Source: Peromyscus leucopus (Eukaryota; Chordata; Mammalia; Rodentia; Cricetidae). Taken from it: a stretch of 64,000 nucleotides of DNA. This document shows positions 45,801-50,749 of the stretch, piece by piece. A program made the translations under genes and the position numbers. The notes beneath the pieces are model-generated. The model saw only the letters and a program-made list of their open reading frames with translations, had not been told where the DNA came from and ran no database searches. The stretch is from positions 27,212,715-27,276,714 of the forward strand of contig NC_051075.1 of the NCBI RefSeq assembly GCF_004664715.2, read 5' to 3'. Position 1 is the stretch's first letter. Every line of letters starts with the position of its first letter.

Positions 45801-46664
45801 TTAAAATACTTACATTTTAGTCAAGATTACTGACTAAAGTGTTTTAAAGTCTTTTTCATAAATAGTTCCCACCTGATCATATTTATTTAAAATCTAAGAT
45901 CATATTTAGTTATTTGTTGAACTTAACTGAAATTCCTTCATACCCTTACATTTTAAAATAAAAATAATTTGTTGCTTTTACAGCACACTTTACCCTTTGG
46001 AACCACAGGTTTCTACACAGTAAATGATGTTTTCAAGTACTAGACAAGAACCAGCTTGGTTGTCCTAGGTAGCTGCTCTCTGATCTCATCTCTAGTTTTA
46101 AAGTTCTAGGTGAATCAAATGAATTTTGTTTGGTAAGTTTTAAGAAGGTCCTTGGCATTACAGGAAATGTTTTTAGTAGACTATCAGGTCAGAATCACTG
46201 ACCTGAATGCTAAGTTTGAAAATCTGACTACATTGAAAACCTGTTTTAAAGTAAGCCTTGAATGTATTGAGATCTTGTATAACTGCAAAGATAAGACAAA
46301 CATACCTGAAATTAATGATATTCTTATTAATCCTATGTTGTGGAAGAAGTACATTTTTCAATATCAAAATTAATTTGTGAGATCAAATATTCTGGTGTGG
46401 GTGTTTGAATATCAGAATAACTACCGGAGCTAGTGGTTTTTAACAAGTGTGTAGTTTGGGGTTTCAACTTCCAATGTCCTTTGCTAATCTCTTTGAACAG
46501 GGAGAAATGTGTACCCACCGAGGGGCTTTCCACCTTACCTTCCCCCAAGAGCTGGGTTCTTCCCCCCACCCCCACATCCTGAAAGTAGACGTGCGGTCCC
46601 TCCAGACTTGATTCCACCTTCAAAAGATCCTGCAGCCGAACCTCCAGAACCCCAGGAGACCTGA
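1493..46664 (+). CDS. Mia2: MIA2 (cTAGE5-type) gene, 3' half: 16 exons, distal coiled coil plus proline-rich C-terminus
   Basis: Joined exons 1493-1597, 6183-6305, 10444-10564, 12153-12199, 12921-13011, 16960-17098, 21259-21360, 22910-22970, 23443-23478, 25575-25642, 26757-26839, 29971-30099, 32798-32953, 42599-42657, 45307-45508 and 46501-46664 give one open frame of 561 residues ending in TGA. Every border is AG/GT and phases match throughout. Residues 1 to about 245 are heptad-rich coil ([39 protein letters not shown]); then [20 protein letters not shown]; then a Pro-rich tail ([20 protein letters not shown]). This matches, from memory, human/mouse MIA2-cTAGE5, an ER-exit-site membrane protein that pairs with TANGO1 and binds Sec12 and Sec23 for export of large cargo. 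The N-terminal exons lie left of the window. Oddities: several coil exons are more diverged than expected, one Pro-rich-region exon appears absent, and the last three exons are duplicated downstream. It could be a diverged paralogue rather than the orthologue. Family assignment is firm; orthology is not. Confidence 0.92.
2076..2119. repeat. (TG)n microsatellite
   Basis: About 22 uninterrupted TG units lie in the intron after window exon 1. Confidence 0.97.
2423..2615 (+). mobile_element. B1 SINE
   Basis: Full-length B1 with the cricetid-type 'aaaggcacaaagctacacag' 3' half and an A-rich tail. The 11-bp duplication acattattatg at 2406-2416 and 2616-2626 flanks it. Confidence 0.95.
2778..2810. 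repeat. (ATC)n microsatellite
   Basis: A run of atc/tca units next to a degenerate antisense B1 fragment (about 2810-2915). Confidence 0.9.
3405..3551 (+). mobile_element. Old B1 SINE
   Basis: A degenerate B1 body (ggcagaggcaggtgg, gagttctaggacagccagg) with a short A tail. Confidence 0.85.
3987..4146 (-). mobile_element. B1 SINE, antisense
   Basis: Reads gagacagggtttctctgtgt through gtgctgggattaaaggcgtg. Imperfect duplications near 'aagacgtctt' and 'aagatgtctt' flank it. Confidence 0.92.
4570..5174 (-). mobile_element. SINE cluster: chimeric B1, second B1, (ATT)n and B2, all antisense
   Basis: A B1 with an internally repeated 3' half occupies 4570-4806. A second, older B1 lies at 4807-4946, (ATT)n at 4955-4991 and an antisense B2 at 4994-5174. 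The B2 plus (ATT)n is bracketed by agaacatatt (about 4947) and agaacacatt (about 5175), consistent with insertion beside the older B1. The chimeric B1 repeats the 'gagacaaggtttctctgtg / gaaacagggtttctctgc' end within 90 bp. Confidence 0.88.
5400..6182. other. Intronic stretch before window exon 2
   Basis: Mostly unique AT-rich sequence with no further feature seen. A poorly conserved SINE-like segment ends near 5400. Confidence 0.4.
6183..6305 (+). CDS. Mia2: Mia2 exon (window exon 2), coiled coil
   Basis: The exon is 123 nt, 41 codons, phase 0/0. The acceptor is ttgttttcctatcag and the donor AAG|gtaaac. It encodes LLQEAEV...VNELNKQKV...[13 protein letters not shown], close to the cTAGE5 segment that directly continues the preceding exon. 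Nothing is missing between the two. Confidence 0.92.
6670..7000 (+). mobile_element. B2/B4-type SINE, degenerate
   Basis: Starts ggctggggaggtggctcact, a tRNA-derived SINE head, followed by B1-like pieces and an A/C-rich end. Confidence 0.65.
7228..7408 (+). mobile_element. B2 SINE
   Basis: Complete B2 (ggggctagagtgatggctga ... aataaataaataaatc). A 17-bp duplication aaaaaataataaagatg lies at 7211-7227 and 7409-7425. Confidence 0.95.
7430..8280. other. Intronic stretch, one weak SINE-like segment
   Basis: A degenerate tRNA-SINE-like segment lies near 7530-7720; otherwise no recognised feature. No exon signal. Confidence 0.35.
8284..8390 (+). mobile_element. Partial B1 SINE
   Basis: B1 head (gagccgggcatggtggcgca) with an internal deletion, ending near 8390. 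Confidence 0.8.
8500..8681 (-). mobile_element. B2 SINE, antisense
   Basis: Ends gctgagccatctccctagcc and has the usual 'gggtgctgggaattgaa' segment; moderately diverged. Confidence 0.85.
8866..9026 (-). mobile_element. B1 SINE, antisense
   Basis: Antisense B1 from a T-rich tract to gcgccaccacctcctggc. Confidence 0.9.
9040..9240 (-). mobile_element. B2 SINE, antisense
   Basis: Ends ctgctgagccatctctccag; the body is diverged. Confidence 0.8.
9290..9605 (+). mobile_element. B4-like SINE
   Basis: A tRNA-derived head (ggtgatagtgtagtgggtta, agttcgaattc-like box) is followed by a B1-like right part; old. Confidence 0.6.
9686..9838 (-). mobile_element. Old B1 SINE, antisense
   Basis: Contains tgtagaccaggatggcctca and gtgctgggattaaagatgtt, with substitutions spread throughout. 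Confidence 0.85.
10019..10185 (+). mobile_element. B1 SINE
   Basis: Full B1 of the cricetid type. The 10-bp duplication cttatttgtg lies at 10009-10018 and 10186-10195. Confidence 0.95.
10444..10564 (+). CDS. Mia2: Mia2 exon (window exon 3), acidic coil insert
   Basis: The exon is 121 nt, phase 0 to 1. A long pyrimidine tract precedes cag, and the donor is TTAG|gtatgg. It encodes [12 protein letters not shown]...[11 protein letters not shown]. Family members have TL-E-LLKMKDWA-(M/V)LGED..DD.NL here, so the exon is recognisable but clearly more diverged than its neighbours. The frame is open and joins the next exon as GAT. Confidence 0.9.
10979..11047 (-). mobile_element. B1 fragment, antisense
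   Basis: Only the 5' third of a B1 (cctcccaagtgctgggatta ... caccgcccggc). Confidence 0.88.
11050..12152. other. Intronic stretch before window exon 4
   Basis: Mostly unique sequence, with a degenerate antisense B1 near 11930-12050. No coding signal. Confidence 0.4.
12153..12199 (+). CDS. Mia2: Mia2 exon (window exon 4), short linker exon
   Basis: The exon is 47 nt, entering in phase 1 and leaving in phase 0. The acceptor is tttttctctgtag and the donor AAG|gtttgt. With the preceding G it encodes [16 protein letters not shown], matching the family D-PPKGALKKLIHAAK. Its length and phase fit the family gene structure. Confidence 0.92.
12340..12517 (-). mobile_element. B2 SINE, antisense
   Basis: Runs from a T/A-rich tail to cttagccatccctccagccc. 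Confidence 0.88.
12921..13011 (+). CDS. Mia2: Mia2 exon (window exon 5), coiled coil
   Basis: The exon is 91 nt, phase 0 to 1. The acceptor is cccttctttaaag and the donor ACAG|gtaagg. It encodes [19 protein letters not shown] then [11 protein letters not shown], one of the best conserved blocks of cTAGE5. Confidence 0.94.
13146..13556 (-). mobile_element. ERVL-like solo LTR, antisense
   Basis: It carries the 'gctgtgaagagacaccatga', 'tttaattggg' and 'ttcattcaaaccaccaca' signature. The same sequence forms the two LTRs of the elements at 36059-38711 and 61455-63868. On the minus strand it starts TGTGGTGG and contains an AATTAAA-type signal. Confidence 0.8.
14038..14110 (-). mobile_element. ID element (BC1-derived SINE), antisense
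   Basis: Reverse complement of the ID head (cagtggtagagcacttgcct, agcaagcacaagg). Imperfect duplications of 'ccaaaaca(g/a)tctttt' flank it. Confidence 0.95.
14112..14575 (-). pseudogene. Possible processed-transcript remnant, unidentified
   Basis: On the minus strand the segment ends in an AATAAA (about 14122-14130) shortly before the ID insertion, like the 3' end of a retroposed mRNA. Frames upstream are broken by stops and I cannot name a parent gene. It could equally be unique intron sequence. Confidence 0.25.
15190..15400 (+). mobile_element. B2/B4-type SINE with (CA)n tail
   Basis: Head gggctggcgagatggctcag, then an internal diverged body, then an (ACACAG)/(CA)n tail at 15335-15395. 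Confidence 0.75.
15998..16045. repeat. (TG)n microsatellite with TGTGTC variants
   Basis: A TG run changing into tgtctg units. Confidence 0.9.
16960..17098 (+). CDS. Mia2: Mia2 exon (window exon 6), coiled coil
   Basis: The exon is 139 nt, phase 1 to 2. The acceptor is acatttctctag and the donor CACAG|gtgaga. The second half ([20 protein letters not shown]) is almost invariant in the family. The first half ([19 protein letters not shown]) keeps the family length but differs at many positions, so divergence is unevenly spread within one exon. Confidence 0.93.
17099..18984. other. Largely repeat-free intron stretch after window exon 6
   Basis: About 1.9 kb with no SINE, LTR or coding signal that I recognise. 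Confidence 0.45.
18985..19172 (-). mobile_element. B2 SINE, antisense
   Basis: Ends cactgagccatctttccagc with the standard B2 internal boxes. Confidence 0.88.
19322..19468 (-). mobile_element. B1 SINE, antisense
   Basis: Antisense B1 from a T tract and gagacaaggtttctctgtag to ccaccactgcccggc. Confidence 0.92.
19885..20420 (-). mobile_element. LTR-like repeat, degenerate
   Basis: Begins 'gttactcttctgttgctgtg', a signature shared by rodent LTR repeats elsewhere in the window. Downstream similarity is weak, so the right border is uncertain. Confidence 0.45.
20595..20910 (+). mobile_element. Two B1 SINEs in tandem
   Basis: An old B1 at 20595-20740 ends in (caaa)n. It is followed directly by a younger B1 at 20745-20910 with an A-rich tail. 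Confidence 0.88.
21259..21360 (+). CDS. Mia2: Mia2 exon (window exon 7), coiled coil
   Basis: The exon is 102 nt, phase 2 to 2. The acceptor is tttgttttaag and the donor TGCAG|gtatga. It encodes [20 protein letters not shown] then [14 protein letters not shown] partial antisense B1 starts about 60 bp after the donor. Confidence 0.93.
21421..21527 (-). mobile_element. Partial B1 SINE, antisense, close to an exon donor
   Basis: It lacks the poly-T side, starts at ggatctcactctgtagccca and lies 60 bp downstream of the exon 7 donor. Confidence 0.88.
21620..21787 (+). mobile_element. B2 SINE
   Basis: Complete B2 with the duplication aaaagttttctt at about 21608 and 21788. Confidence 0.95.
22275..22466 (+). 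mobile_element. B1 SINE with a very long A tail
   Basis: The B1 body ends in a nearly pure tract of more than 40 A. Imperfect flanks 'agttcctctcctg' and 'agttcctttcttg' suggest the target site. Confidence 0.93.
22910..22970 (+). CDS. Mia2: Mia2 exon (window exon 8), coiled coil
   Basis: The exon is 61 nt, phase 2 to 0. The acceptor is tgttccttatag and the donor CAG|gtatgt. It encodes (R)[20 protein letters not shown], nearly identical to the family. Confidence 0.94.
23443..23478 (+). CDS. Mia2: Mia2 micro-exon (window exon 9)
   Basis: This 36-nt exon (12 codons, phase 0/0) lies between a pyrimidine-rich tttatttttttag acceptor and a perfect TGG|gtaagt donor. It encodes [12 protein letters not shown], matching the family (I/V)I(S/A)HEKKAHDNW. 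It is too short to be found by ORF length and is supported by splice sites and homology. Confidence 0.92.
23728..24010 (+). mobile_element. B2 SINE with internal (CA)n
   Basis: B2 head gggttggagagatggctctg; the body is interrupted by (CA)n at 23871-23909. Confidence 0.85.
24127..24256 (-). mobile_element. B1 SINE, antisense, with deletion
   Basis: Starts at a T tract with 'gagataggatttctctgtgt' and lacks the 'gtgctgggattaaaggc' segment. Confidence 0.85.
24413..24475. repeat. (TTATA)n pentanucleotide microsatellite
   Basis: About twelve near-perfect 5-bp units, entirely A/T. Confidence 0.95.
24535..25310 (-). mobile_element. ERV-like element, antisense: LTR plus internal part
   Basis: The LTR-like part (24535-24885) carries 'aaattaacccatttctatca' and 'ctactggccaatcagcgtt'. 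It is followed by A/T-rich internal sequence with 'aacaaaacaattatcaagca'. The same order recurs at 53651 and 58440. On the minus strand a purine-rich tract precedes the LTR, as a polypurine tract should. Confidence 0.75.
25575..25642 (+). CDS. Mia2: Mia2 exon (window exon 10), coiled coil
   Basis: The exon is 68 nt, phase 0 to 2. The acceptor is ttattttcttcaag and the donor AA|gtaagt. It encodes [20 protein letters not shown] then RQ, the conserved [15 protein letters not shown] block. Confidence 0.94.
26757..26839 (+). CDS. Mia2: Mia2 exon (window exon 11), end of coil and linker
   Basis: The exon is 83 nt, phase 2 to 1. The acceptor is tatttgtttacag and the donor AGAG|gtagtc. It encodes [20 protein letters not shown] and PNTAFGR, the signature where the coil ends and the Pro-rich region begins. 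Confidence 0.95.
26870..26988. repeat. Direct repeat, left copy, flanking a solo LTR
   Basis: This 119-bp segment, from 'acacattgtgtat' to 'gtttcattaact', recurs at 27429-27530 with a 17-bp internal difference and a few substitutions. Confidence 0.9.
26989..27356 (+). mobile_element. ERV-like solo LTR, sense
   Basis: Same LTR family as 24535, 40861, 53651 and 58440 but in sense orientation: gctctgattggttgataaat ... gaaatgggctgagttaag ... near CA at the end. It contains a 13-14-nt G run. The bracketing direct repeat is far longer than an LTR target duplication. Confidence 0.82.
27371..27432. repeat. (CA)n/(CACAGA)n microsatellite
   Basis: A CA-rich tract between the solo LTR and the right direct-repeat copy. 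Confidence 0.92.
27429..27530. repeat. Direct repeat, right copy, flanking a solo LTR
   Basis: This 102-bp copy of 26870-26988 lacks the 'ccatatatattgtatat' piece. Confidence 0.9.
28020..28179 (-). mobile_element. B1 SINE, antisense, young
   Basis: Near-consensus cricetid B1 (gtagctttgcgcctttcctg). Perfect 14-bp duplication agcaaatcactttt at 28006-28019 and 28180-28193. Confidence 0.96.
28662..28850 (+). mobile_element. B1 SINE
   Basis: B1 head gctgggcagtggtggcacat, with a tail of mixed A/C repeats. Confidence 0.9.
29478..29695 (+). mobile_element. B2-type SINE, old
   Basis: A B2 head-like box (aagagcacatactgctcttg) and 'gacctgagttcagttcctag', ending in an A-rich tail. Confidence 0.8.
29971..30099 (+). 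CDS. Mia2: Mia2 exon (window exon 12), start of proline-rich region
   Basis: The exon is 129 nt, phase 1 to 1. The acceptor is ttaattattccag and the donor AGAG|gtatat. It encodes [20 protein letters not shown] and [20 protein letters not shown], essentially invariant in MIA2-cTAGE5. Confidence 0.95.
30256..30410 (+). mobile_element. Old B1 SINE
   Basis: Degenerate B1 body; the A-rich end is interrupted. Confidence 0.75.
30619..30855 (+). mobile_element. B1 SINE between two (CA)n tracts
   Basis: (CA)n at 30619-30637, B1 at 30640-30785, (CA)n at 30793-30835, then an A tract. The second CA tract lies inside the B1 tail. Confidence 0.9.
30946..30976. repeat. (ATACT)n pentanucleotide microsatellite
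   Basis: Six units of actat/atact. Confidence 0.92.
30980..32797. other. Intron stretch before window exon 13 with no recognised repeat
   Basis: About 1.8 kb of mainly unique A/T-rich sequence. A short weak ID-like antisense segment lies near 32520-32600. Confidence 0.4.
32798..32953 (+). CDS. Mia2: Mia2 exon (window exon 13), proline-rich region
   Basis: The exon is 156 nt, phase 1 to 1. The acceptor is ttctttaattag and the donor CCAG|gtatgt. It encodes [20 protein letters not shown] and [16 protein letters not shown]. One residue is missing relative to the family APSDTGSLSPP (here [10 protein letters not shown]). The next family exon (GQSYPDS...LPPQRQDRF...) was not found between here and 42599. 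Confidence 0.94.
33055..33230 (+). mobile_element. B2 SINE
   Basis: Near-consensus head ggggctggagagatggctca, slightly shortened body, (AAAAC)n tail. Confidence 0.93.
33675..34008 (-). mobile_element. ERVL-like solo LTR, antisense
   Basis: Same LTR as 13146-13556 (ctgtgaagagacaccatgac ... ttcaaaccaccaca). Confidence 0.82.
34768..34999 (-). mobile_element. (TCTG)n and antisense B2 inside the L1
   Basis: A tctg run at 34768-34790 is followed by an antisense B2 at 34818-34999 ending ctgagccatctctcagcccc. Confidence 0.9.
35015..35346 (-). mobile_element. ERVL-like solo LTR inside the L1, antisense
   Basis: Same LTR family as 13146 and 33675; ends ttctttcaaaccaccaca. Confidence 0.85.
36110..36265 (-). 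mobile_element. B1 SINE inside the provirus LTR, antisense
   Basis: Antisense B1 (cgagacagggtttctttgtg ... ccaccactgcccagc) splitting the left LTR. Confidence 0.93.
36296..36641 (+). mobile_element. ERV2 (IAP/K-type) solo LTR inside the provirus LTR
   Basis: This 346-bp TGTCAGG...GGGGCA segment is flanked by the perfect 6-bp duplication gaaaac (36290-36295, 36642-36647), the size typical of ERV2 integrases. It has a TATA-like ctatataaac and an AATAAAG polyadenylation signal in sense orientation. Confidence 0.92.
40861..41143 (-). mobile_element. ERV-like solo LTR, antisense
   Basis: Same LTR family as 24535, 53651 and 58440 (cccaaataaacacacacagg, taaattaacccattt, caaccaatcagagcaa). L1-like sequence appears on both sides. 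Confidence 0.78.
41210..42455. other. Unassigned stretch between repeat nest and cassette A
   Basis: Not recognised. 41215-41800 looks like part of an old LTR element or L1 (long minus-strand frames without a known motif). No sequence resembling the missing family exon (LPPQRQDRF) was found in any frame I read. Confidence 0.35.
42456..42515 (-). mobile_element. LTR-like fragment at the left edge of cassette A
   Basis: Short piece with 'tgctgtgatagaacaccatg', as in other LTR repeats here; it ends where homology with cassette B begins. Confidence 0.5.
42599..42657 (+). CDS. Mia2: Mia2 exon (window exon 14), cassette A first exon
   Basis: The exon is 59 nt, phase 1 to 0. The acceptor is ttttcctgtctag and the donor GGT|gtaagt. 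Encoded peptide: (D)[19 protein letters not shown]; family: DG-(M)[16 protein letters not shown]. The preceding exon (phase 1) joins it directly in frame even though one family exon is absent. Confidence 0.9.
43021..44652. mobile_element. 1.6-kb insertion into a B2, present only in cassette A
   Basis: Cassette B shows the uninterrupted B2. In cassette A it is split, with near-identical actggctgct (43011-43020) and actgactgct (44643-44652) at the borders and an A-rich right end. Inside are 0.5 kb of unrecognised sequence, a MaLR-like repeat (about 43505-44420) and an ERV2 solo LTR within that. Confidence 0.72.
43666..44191 (-). mobile_element. ERV2-type solo LTR, antisense
   Basis: This 526-bp TG...CA segment (tgtagcaggaatctt ... 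cacaataccaccaca) has the perfect 6-bp duplication gaatcc at 43660-43665 and 44192-44197. Same family as 48839-49530. Confidence 0.92.
44653..45306. other. Intron before the proline-rich exon, cassette A
   Basis: The right half of the split B2 (to about 44830) is followed by unique A/T-rich sequence conserved in cassette B. Confidence 0.5.
45307..45508 (+). CDS. Mia2: Mia2 exon (window exon 15), cassette A proline-rich exon
   Basis: The exon is 202 nt, phase 0 to 1. The acceptor is aatctgttacag and the donor CCCAG|gtaggc. It encodes [20 protein letters not shown] and [20 protein letters not shown]. It is rich in PPP and PPG motifs of the type used to bind Sec23. The first residues (N-KVPDS) align with the family NLNVPDS. 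Confidence 0.93.
45565..45690. mobile_element. LTR-like fragment in the last intron of cassette A
   Basis: 'gataaacactgaccagaacc ... acaggttacagtcc' resembles a degenerate rodent LTR repeat. The same piece lies at 55700-55810 in cassette B. Confidence 0.45.
46501..46664 (+). CDS. Mia2: Mia2 terminal exon (window exon 16), cassette A, canonical C-terminus
   Basis: The terminal exon has 164 coding nt, enters in phase 1 and ends at TGA 46662-46664. It encodes [20 protein letters not shown] then FPPPPHPE and ends ...EPPEPQET, matching the family EPQQET ending. It is followed by a 3' UTR with polyadenylation signals at 46796 and 47018. Confidence 0.94.
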
Positions 46665-47060
46665 CAGTGGTGCTGGTCCCCCCAGCAGTCATTTTCTTCT
46701 CATTTCAGTTTAAGTAACTTCTATTACTTATGTGATTATATTTTTGCTCAAATTGAAGCTTAATGGAATTATAATTCTCAGGATAGTATTTTGTAAATAA
46801 ATATGATTTAAATATGAATCTTATGAGTAAATTATTTCCATTTTATTTTATTCTGAATAGTATATTTTACTTTGATTACCTCATCCATAATTATGGTAGT
46901 TTTATATATGTACTCTTATAGTTGGGGATATCTTAAACTCAAAAGGCTGTGTCTTTATACCAGGAATGTGTTCACCGTGGTTGTAGACAAATGTAAAAGT
47001 AACTTTCTGTATAATGAAATAAATTTTAATTGATTTAAAGTCTTGTTTGGCATTGCTAAT
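46665..47060 (+). other. 3' UTR of cassette A with two AATAAA signals
   Basis: The AT-rich sequence after the TGA contains AATAAA at 46796-46801 and 47018-47023, plus a third AATAAA-like run near 47060. Either of the first two could direct 3' end formation. The same sequence is found again after cassette B, where it is split by an insertion. Confidence 0.7.
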
Positions 47061-47149
47061 AATAAAACCAGCCAGTTTCACATAAACATGGTTCCATAAA
47101 TTAGTCTTTTACCTGTAGCAATAATTCAGTGGTTCAAAAGTCAAGCAGT

Positions 47150-47375
47150 TGGGGCTGCAGAGACGGTGGCTCAGTGGTTAAGAGTACTGGCTGCTCTTCC
47201 AGAGGACCTGGGTTTGGTTCCCAGAATCCACATGGCAGTCCCAAGCCTCTGTAACTCCAACTCCAGGGAATCCAATGGCCTCTTCTGGCCTCTAGATGCA
47301 CCAGGCATGCATGTAATGCACAGACATGCATGTAGACAAAACATCTGCACACATAAAATTATATTTTAAGAAAAG
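47150..47375 (+). mobile_element. B2 SINE downstream of cassette A
   Basis: B2 head and body (ggctcagtggttaagagtac, gacctgggtttggttcccag). The copy at 57958-58180 belongs to the duplication, so this SINE predates it. Confidence 0.92.
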
Positions 47376-47576
47376 ATAAAGCATGTTGTGGTCTTATAAA
47401 ATATGTATCCTACATCTTGTAGTTAGATATGAATGACCCAAAATAAATTAATAAACTTTAAAAACTTATATATGGATTACATTTTAAAGAAAGCCAGGAT
47501 ATTGTCTAATGATGAATTTCAGAATTTTTTAAAACTTAGTTTACTGACTAGTTTTCTTTTAGCAGTTTAAAAACAA

Positions 47577-47577
<1 letters not shown>

Positions 47578-47668
<91 letters not shown>

Positions 47669-47672
47669 CGAG
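47578..47672. repeat. Compound (TG)n(AG)n(AGCG)n microsatellite
   Basis: A TG run (47578-47612) passes directly into an AG run (47613-47662) and then gagcgagcg units. It lies about 85 bp beyond the end of homology between the cassettes. Confidence 0.96.
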
Positions 47673-47894
47673 AGCGAGCGAGCGTATGCCCAAGCCCACA
47701 CGCCCACAGTCTCATGCAGGGATGTATGGTGACCAGAGGACAGCTGGACGGTTGACTTTTTCTGTCGCTGTGGACAGCTCAGGTCTCAGGATCACACAGC
47801 GAACACTTCCCCCTATCCTGCCAGCCCTACTGACTGGCTCTCTTACATTACTTCTCTTTCTCTCCCTGTAGCTACTTATCTCTTGATTTATTTT

Positions 47895-48042
47895 GTTTGT
47901 TTGTGTCTCAGAGACAGGGTTTCCATGTGTAGCTCTGGTTGTGATGACCGGGCTGGCCTTGAATTTAGAGATAAGCCTGTTTCTGCCTCCAGTGCTGGGA
48001 TTGAGGGCGTGCTGGGATTGAGGGCGTGCACCGCCACACCTG
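47895..48042 (-). mobile_element. B1 SINE, antisense, diverged
   Basis: gagacagggtttccatgtgt ... ccgccacacctggcc with a small internal duplication of gctgggattgagggcgtg. Confidence 0.85.
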
Positions 48043-48049
48043 GCCGTCA

Positions 48050-48838
48050 TTTTATTCTTAACTTGGGAGACGTTGACTGTTTCCTGTGGGCAGCGCCGAG
48101 AGAGTTGCCACAGTGGAACTGCCATGAGGCCCCGTGTCTTCCTTCTGAGGTAGGTGTCTTCTGCTCAGGGTCTGTGCTCCTAGTCTTGTACACTGACAGA
48201 GTGGGGCCTCACTAACACATTTCACAACAGTGTGCTCAGCCAGTGGTCTTCACTTGTTGAGCTGGGTTTTCCTTCCCTGTCAAAGGACAGCATAGTACAC
48301 ATCTCTCGGCAAAGCACTTCGATTGTGATCGCAATGTTCCCTGTGTGTTACTGGGAAACGTTGGTCTTGTGAGGTATTTCTGCTCTCTAGACTAGAAAGA
48401 CAGGCTTTACACGGAAGGCACTGTTTCCCCCTATTCTGATTCTAGATTTTTGCAACATACATTCCTACCTTTTCATTCCCACTTTATTACTTGATTTAGC
48501 AAATTGACCAGTTTATGCATTGTTTCCATGAATAAAGAACTTAGGATTTTGATATTTATCCACAATCAAGTTTTATATTGATGCCTTTGTAATCTTAACA
48601 CCTTAGAATCTCTGTTTAAACCCACTTTTCTTTTTTCTCTCCCTGGACCAGTCTTTGTTAGCTATGTGTTTTATATTTTCAAGAATGCTACTTTATTGTG
48701 CATATAAACATGTATAATAACGGTTCCATACCTGACCTAAAATTTGCAACTCAAGAAATAGATTTGTAATTTAAGTGTTAACTCAGCACCATAGTGAATC
48801 ACATACTAAGTTTCAGTTTCCTTCCCTGTGAATCCCAG
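48050..48838. other. Intergenic or intronic stretch without recognised features
   Basis: Unique sequence between cassettes; nothing recognised on either strand. Confidence 0.4.
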
Positions 48839-49530
48839 TGTAGCAGGAATCTTAAAAGTTCTTATTAATAAAAACAAACTTGGGGGGCTGGAGAGATGGC
48901 TCAGTGGTTAAGAGCACTGCCTGCTCTTCCTGAGGACCTGGGTTCAATTCCCAGCACCCACATGACAGCTCACAACTGTCTGTAACTCCAGTTTCAAGGG
49001 ACCCGACAACCATGGCAAAAGCACCAATGTACATAAAATAAAGTTTTGAAAAAAAAACAAAACAAAACAAAAAAAAAACAAACTTGGAGCCAGGTACTGG
49101 GGTCAACGCTGGAAGATCAGAGAAGCAGAACAAGCCACAGTTTCCTCACCTCGCCAATTCCTCAGCTGATCCTGTTTCCTCGGACTGGAAGCCTCTGAGT
49201 CCTTATCCACATGGATCTCAGTTGAACTGCTGCTAAAAGCCGAAAAGCTTAACCAGCTCTAGTTCCTGGTTCTCACGCCTTATATACCTTTCTGGTTTCT
49301 GCCATCACTTCCTGGGATTAAAGGCATGGAGTCACCATGCTTGGCTGTTTCCAGTGTGGCCTTGAACTCACAGAGATCCAGGCAGATCTCTGCCTCTGGA
49401 ATGCTAGGATTAAAGGCATGTGTGCTACCACTGCCTAACCTCTATGTTTAATATTGTGGCTGTTCTGTTCTCTGACCCCAGATAAGTTTATTAGAGTGCA
49501 CAATATTTCGGGGAACACAATACCACCACA
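48839..49530 (-). mobile_element. ERV2-type solo LTR, antisense, with nested B2
   Basis: A TG...CA segment with the perfect 6-bp duplication tcccag at 48833-48838 and 49531-49536. Same family as 43666-44191. Without the nested B2 it would be about 490 bp. Confidence 0.93.
48884..49074 (+). mobile_element. B2 SINE nested in the LTR
   Basis: Near-consensus B2 with the 13-bp duplication aaaacaaacttgg at 48871-48883 and 49075-49087. Confidence 0.95.
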
Positions 49531-49536
49531 TCCCAG

Positions 49537-50740
49537 TGACCCAGTTTCTGGCTCAGTTGTAAGTTTGTTCTTGTGCATCAAGACTGAGAGCCTGAAACAG
49601 TGACATATTTTAGTTTCCTTTACACTTAGGCTAATTGAAGTGATAATGGGTCAAAGCTCAAGAAACTGAATTGGGCATTACTTTGGACTAGTATGAATGT
49701 GTAATTATAGGTTATATGTGTAATTCTCTCTGCTTCATCTTGTTTAAAAACCAAATCAGAAACACAAAATATAATCATTGCAGAAAAGTAGATGATTGCA
49801 GGAGAAAGCATCTGTTAGGAAGTGACGTTTACATCCCTTCAGGTGATGGTCCCTTCTGGCTTGAGTCCTTCAAATGGCTTTTGGAATATAGGTATTTAGA
49901 TCATATCATATATTTATATAGATCCATTACTTTTTATTACAAGTAATATAACACTATTTTTGTTATATAGTCTTTACGAGCTTCATGCTGTTGAAGTTAG
50001 TTTGTGAAGGTAGTGGTAACTAACCTCTTCTTAAAGCTGGGAAGGTGGATGAATTAGGTTCTCAATGCCCATTTTAGATTACCCACAACTTGTAACTCCA
50101 GTTCCATGGGATCTGATGCCTCTGGCCTCTCTCAGCACCCCCGGATCCATGTACACACCCCCTCACATATACACACAATTAAGATGTGAAAAAATTGAAG
50201 ACAGTGTAATACCTTTGTATATACATTTTTTCCTGTGTTTTGTATAGATTTTGAAATATGTTACTAGAGTTTGGGTCAGAAAAAAATCACATTCTTTGGC
50301 ACCAGGTTTGTTGAAGAAGGCTTTTAAGAGTTTACTAGTAGATAGGATGAGAAACTACACAACTGTTTTGTGAACTTTGTTGATAATCAATGTATCTGCA
50401 GCAGTAGTTCAGGTGTACTATGAGCCTGTTTAGAAACACCTTTAGACCTGTAATTTTCACAACTTAGACCACTTGGTTGTTTTGTAGCAGTTTTCACAGA
50501 ACTGGGTAGGAGGGAAGAAAGGATTTTTTTTTTTTTTTAAATTTGAGAGTCTTGAAAAGGATCTTTGAAGAGGAGTTAAACTACAATGCGGGGTAGGAGG
50601 TTGGGGTGGTGGTGGACAACTCTTGTTTGTAAGACAGAAATGTGATTCAACCCGGTTTGAAAAAAAGTAAGTGGATTATTTCTTTGTGTAAGAATTTCAA
50701 GCTGGGCCAAGGTGGCAGATACCTTTAATCCTGGGCTGTG
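49537..50740. other. Stretch between repeats; nothing recognised
   Basis: Unique A/T-rich sequence with a weak SINE tail-like segment at about 50030-50190. Confidence 0.35.
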
Positions 50741-50749
50741 GCTGGGGAG

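Larger units (their letters stand above)
42510..47494 (+). repeat. Tandem segmental duplication, copy A (last three Mia2 exons and 3' end)
   Basis: This segment is repeated at 52217-58290. Homology starts near 'ggaacat' (42510 and 52217) and ends after 'ggattacatttta' (47494 and 58290). Introns are very alike; between about 45690-46000 and 55800-56100 I see roughly three substitutions. Copy A differs by a 1.6-kb insertion at 43021-44652 inside a shared B2. Copy B differs by an ERV-like insertion at about 53651-55690 and a retroposed insertion at about 57035-57690. Confidence 0.95.
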
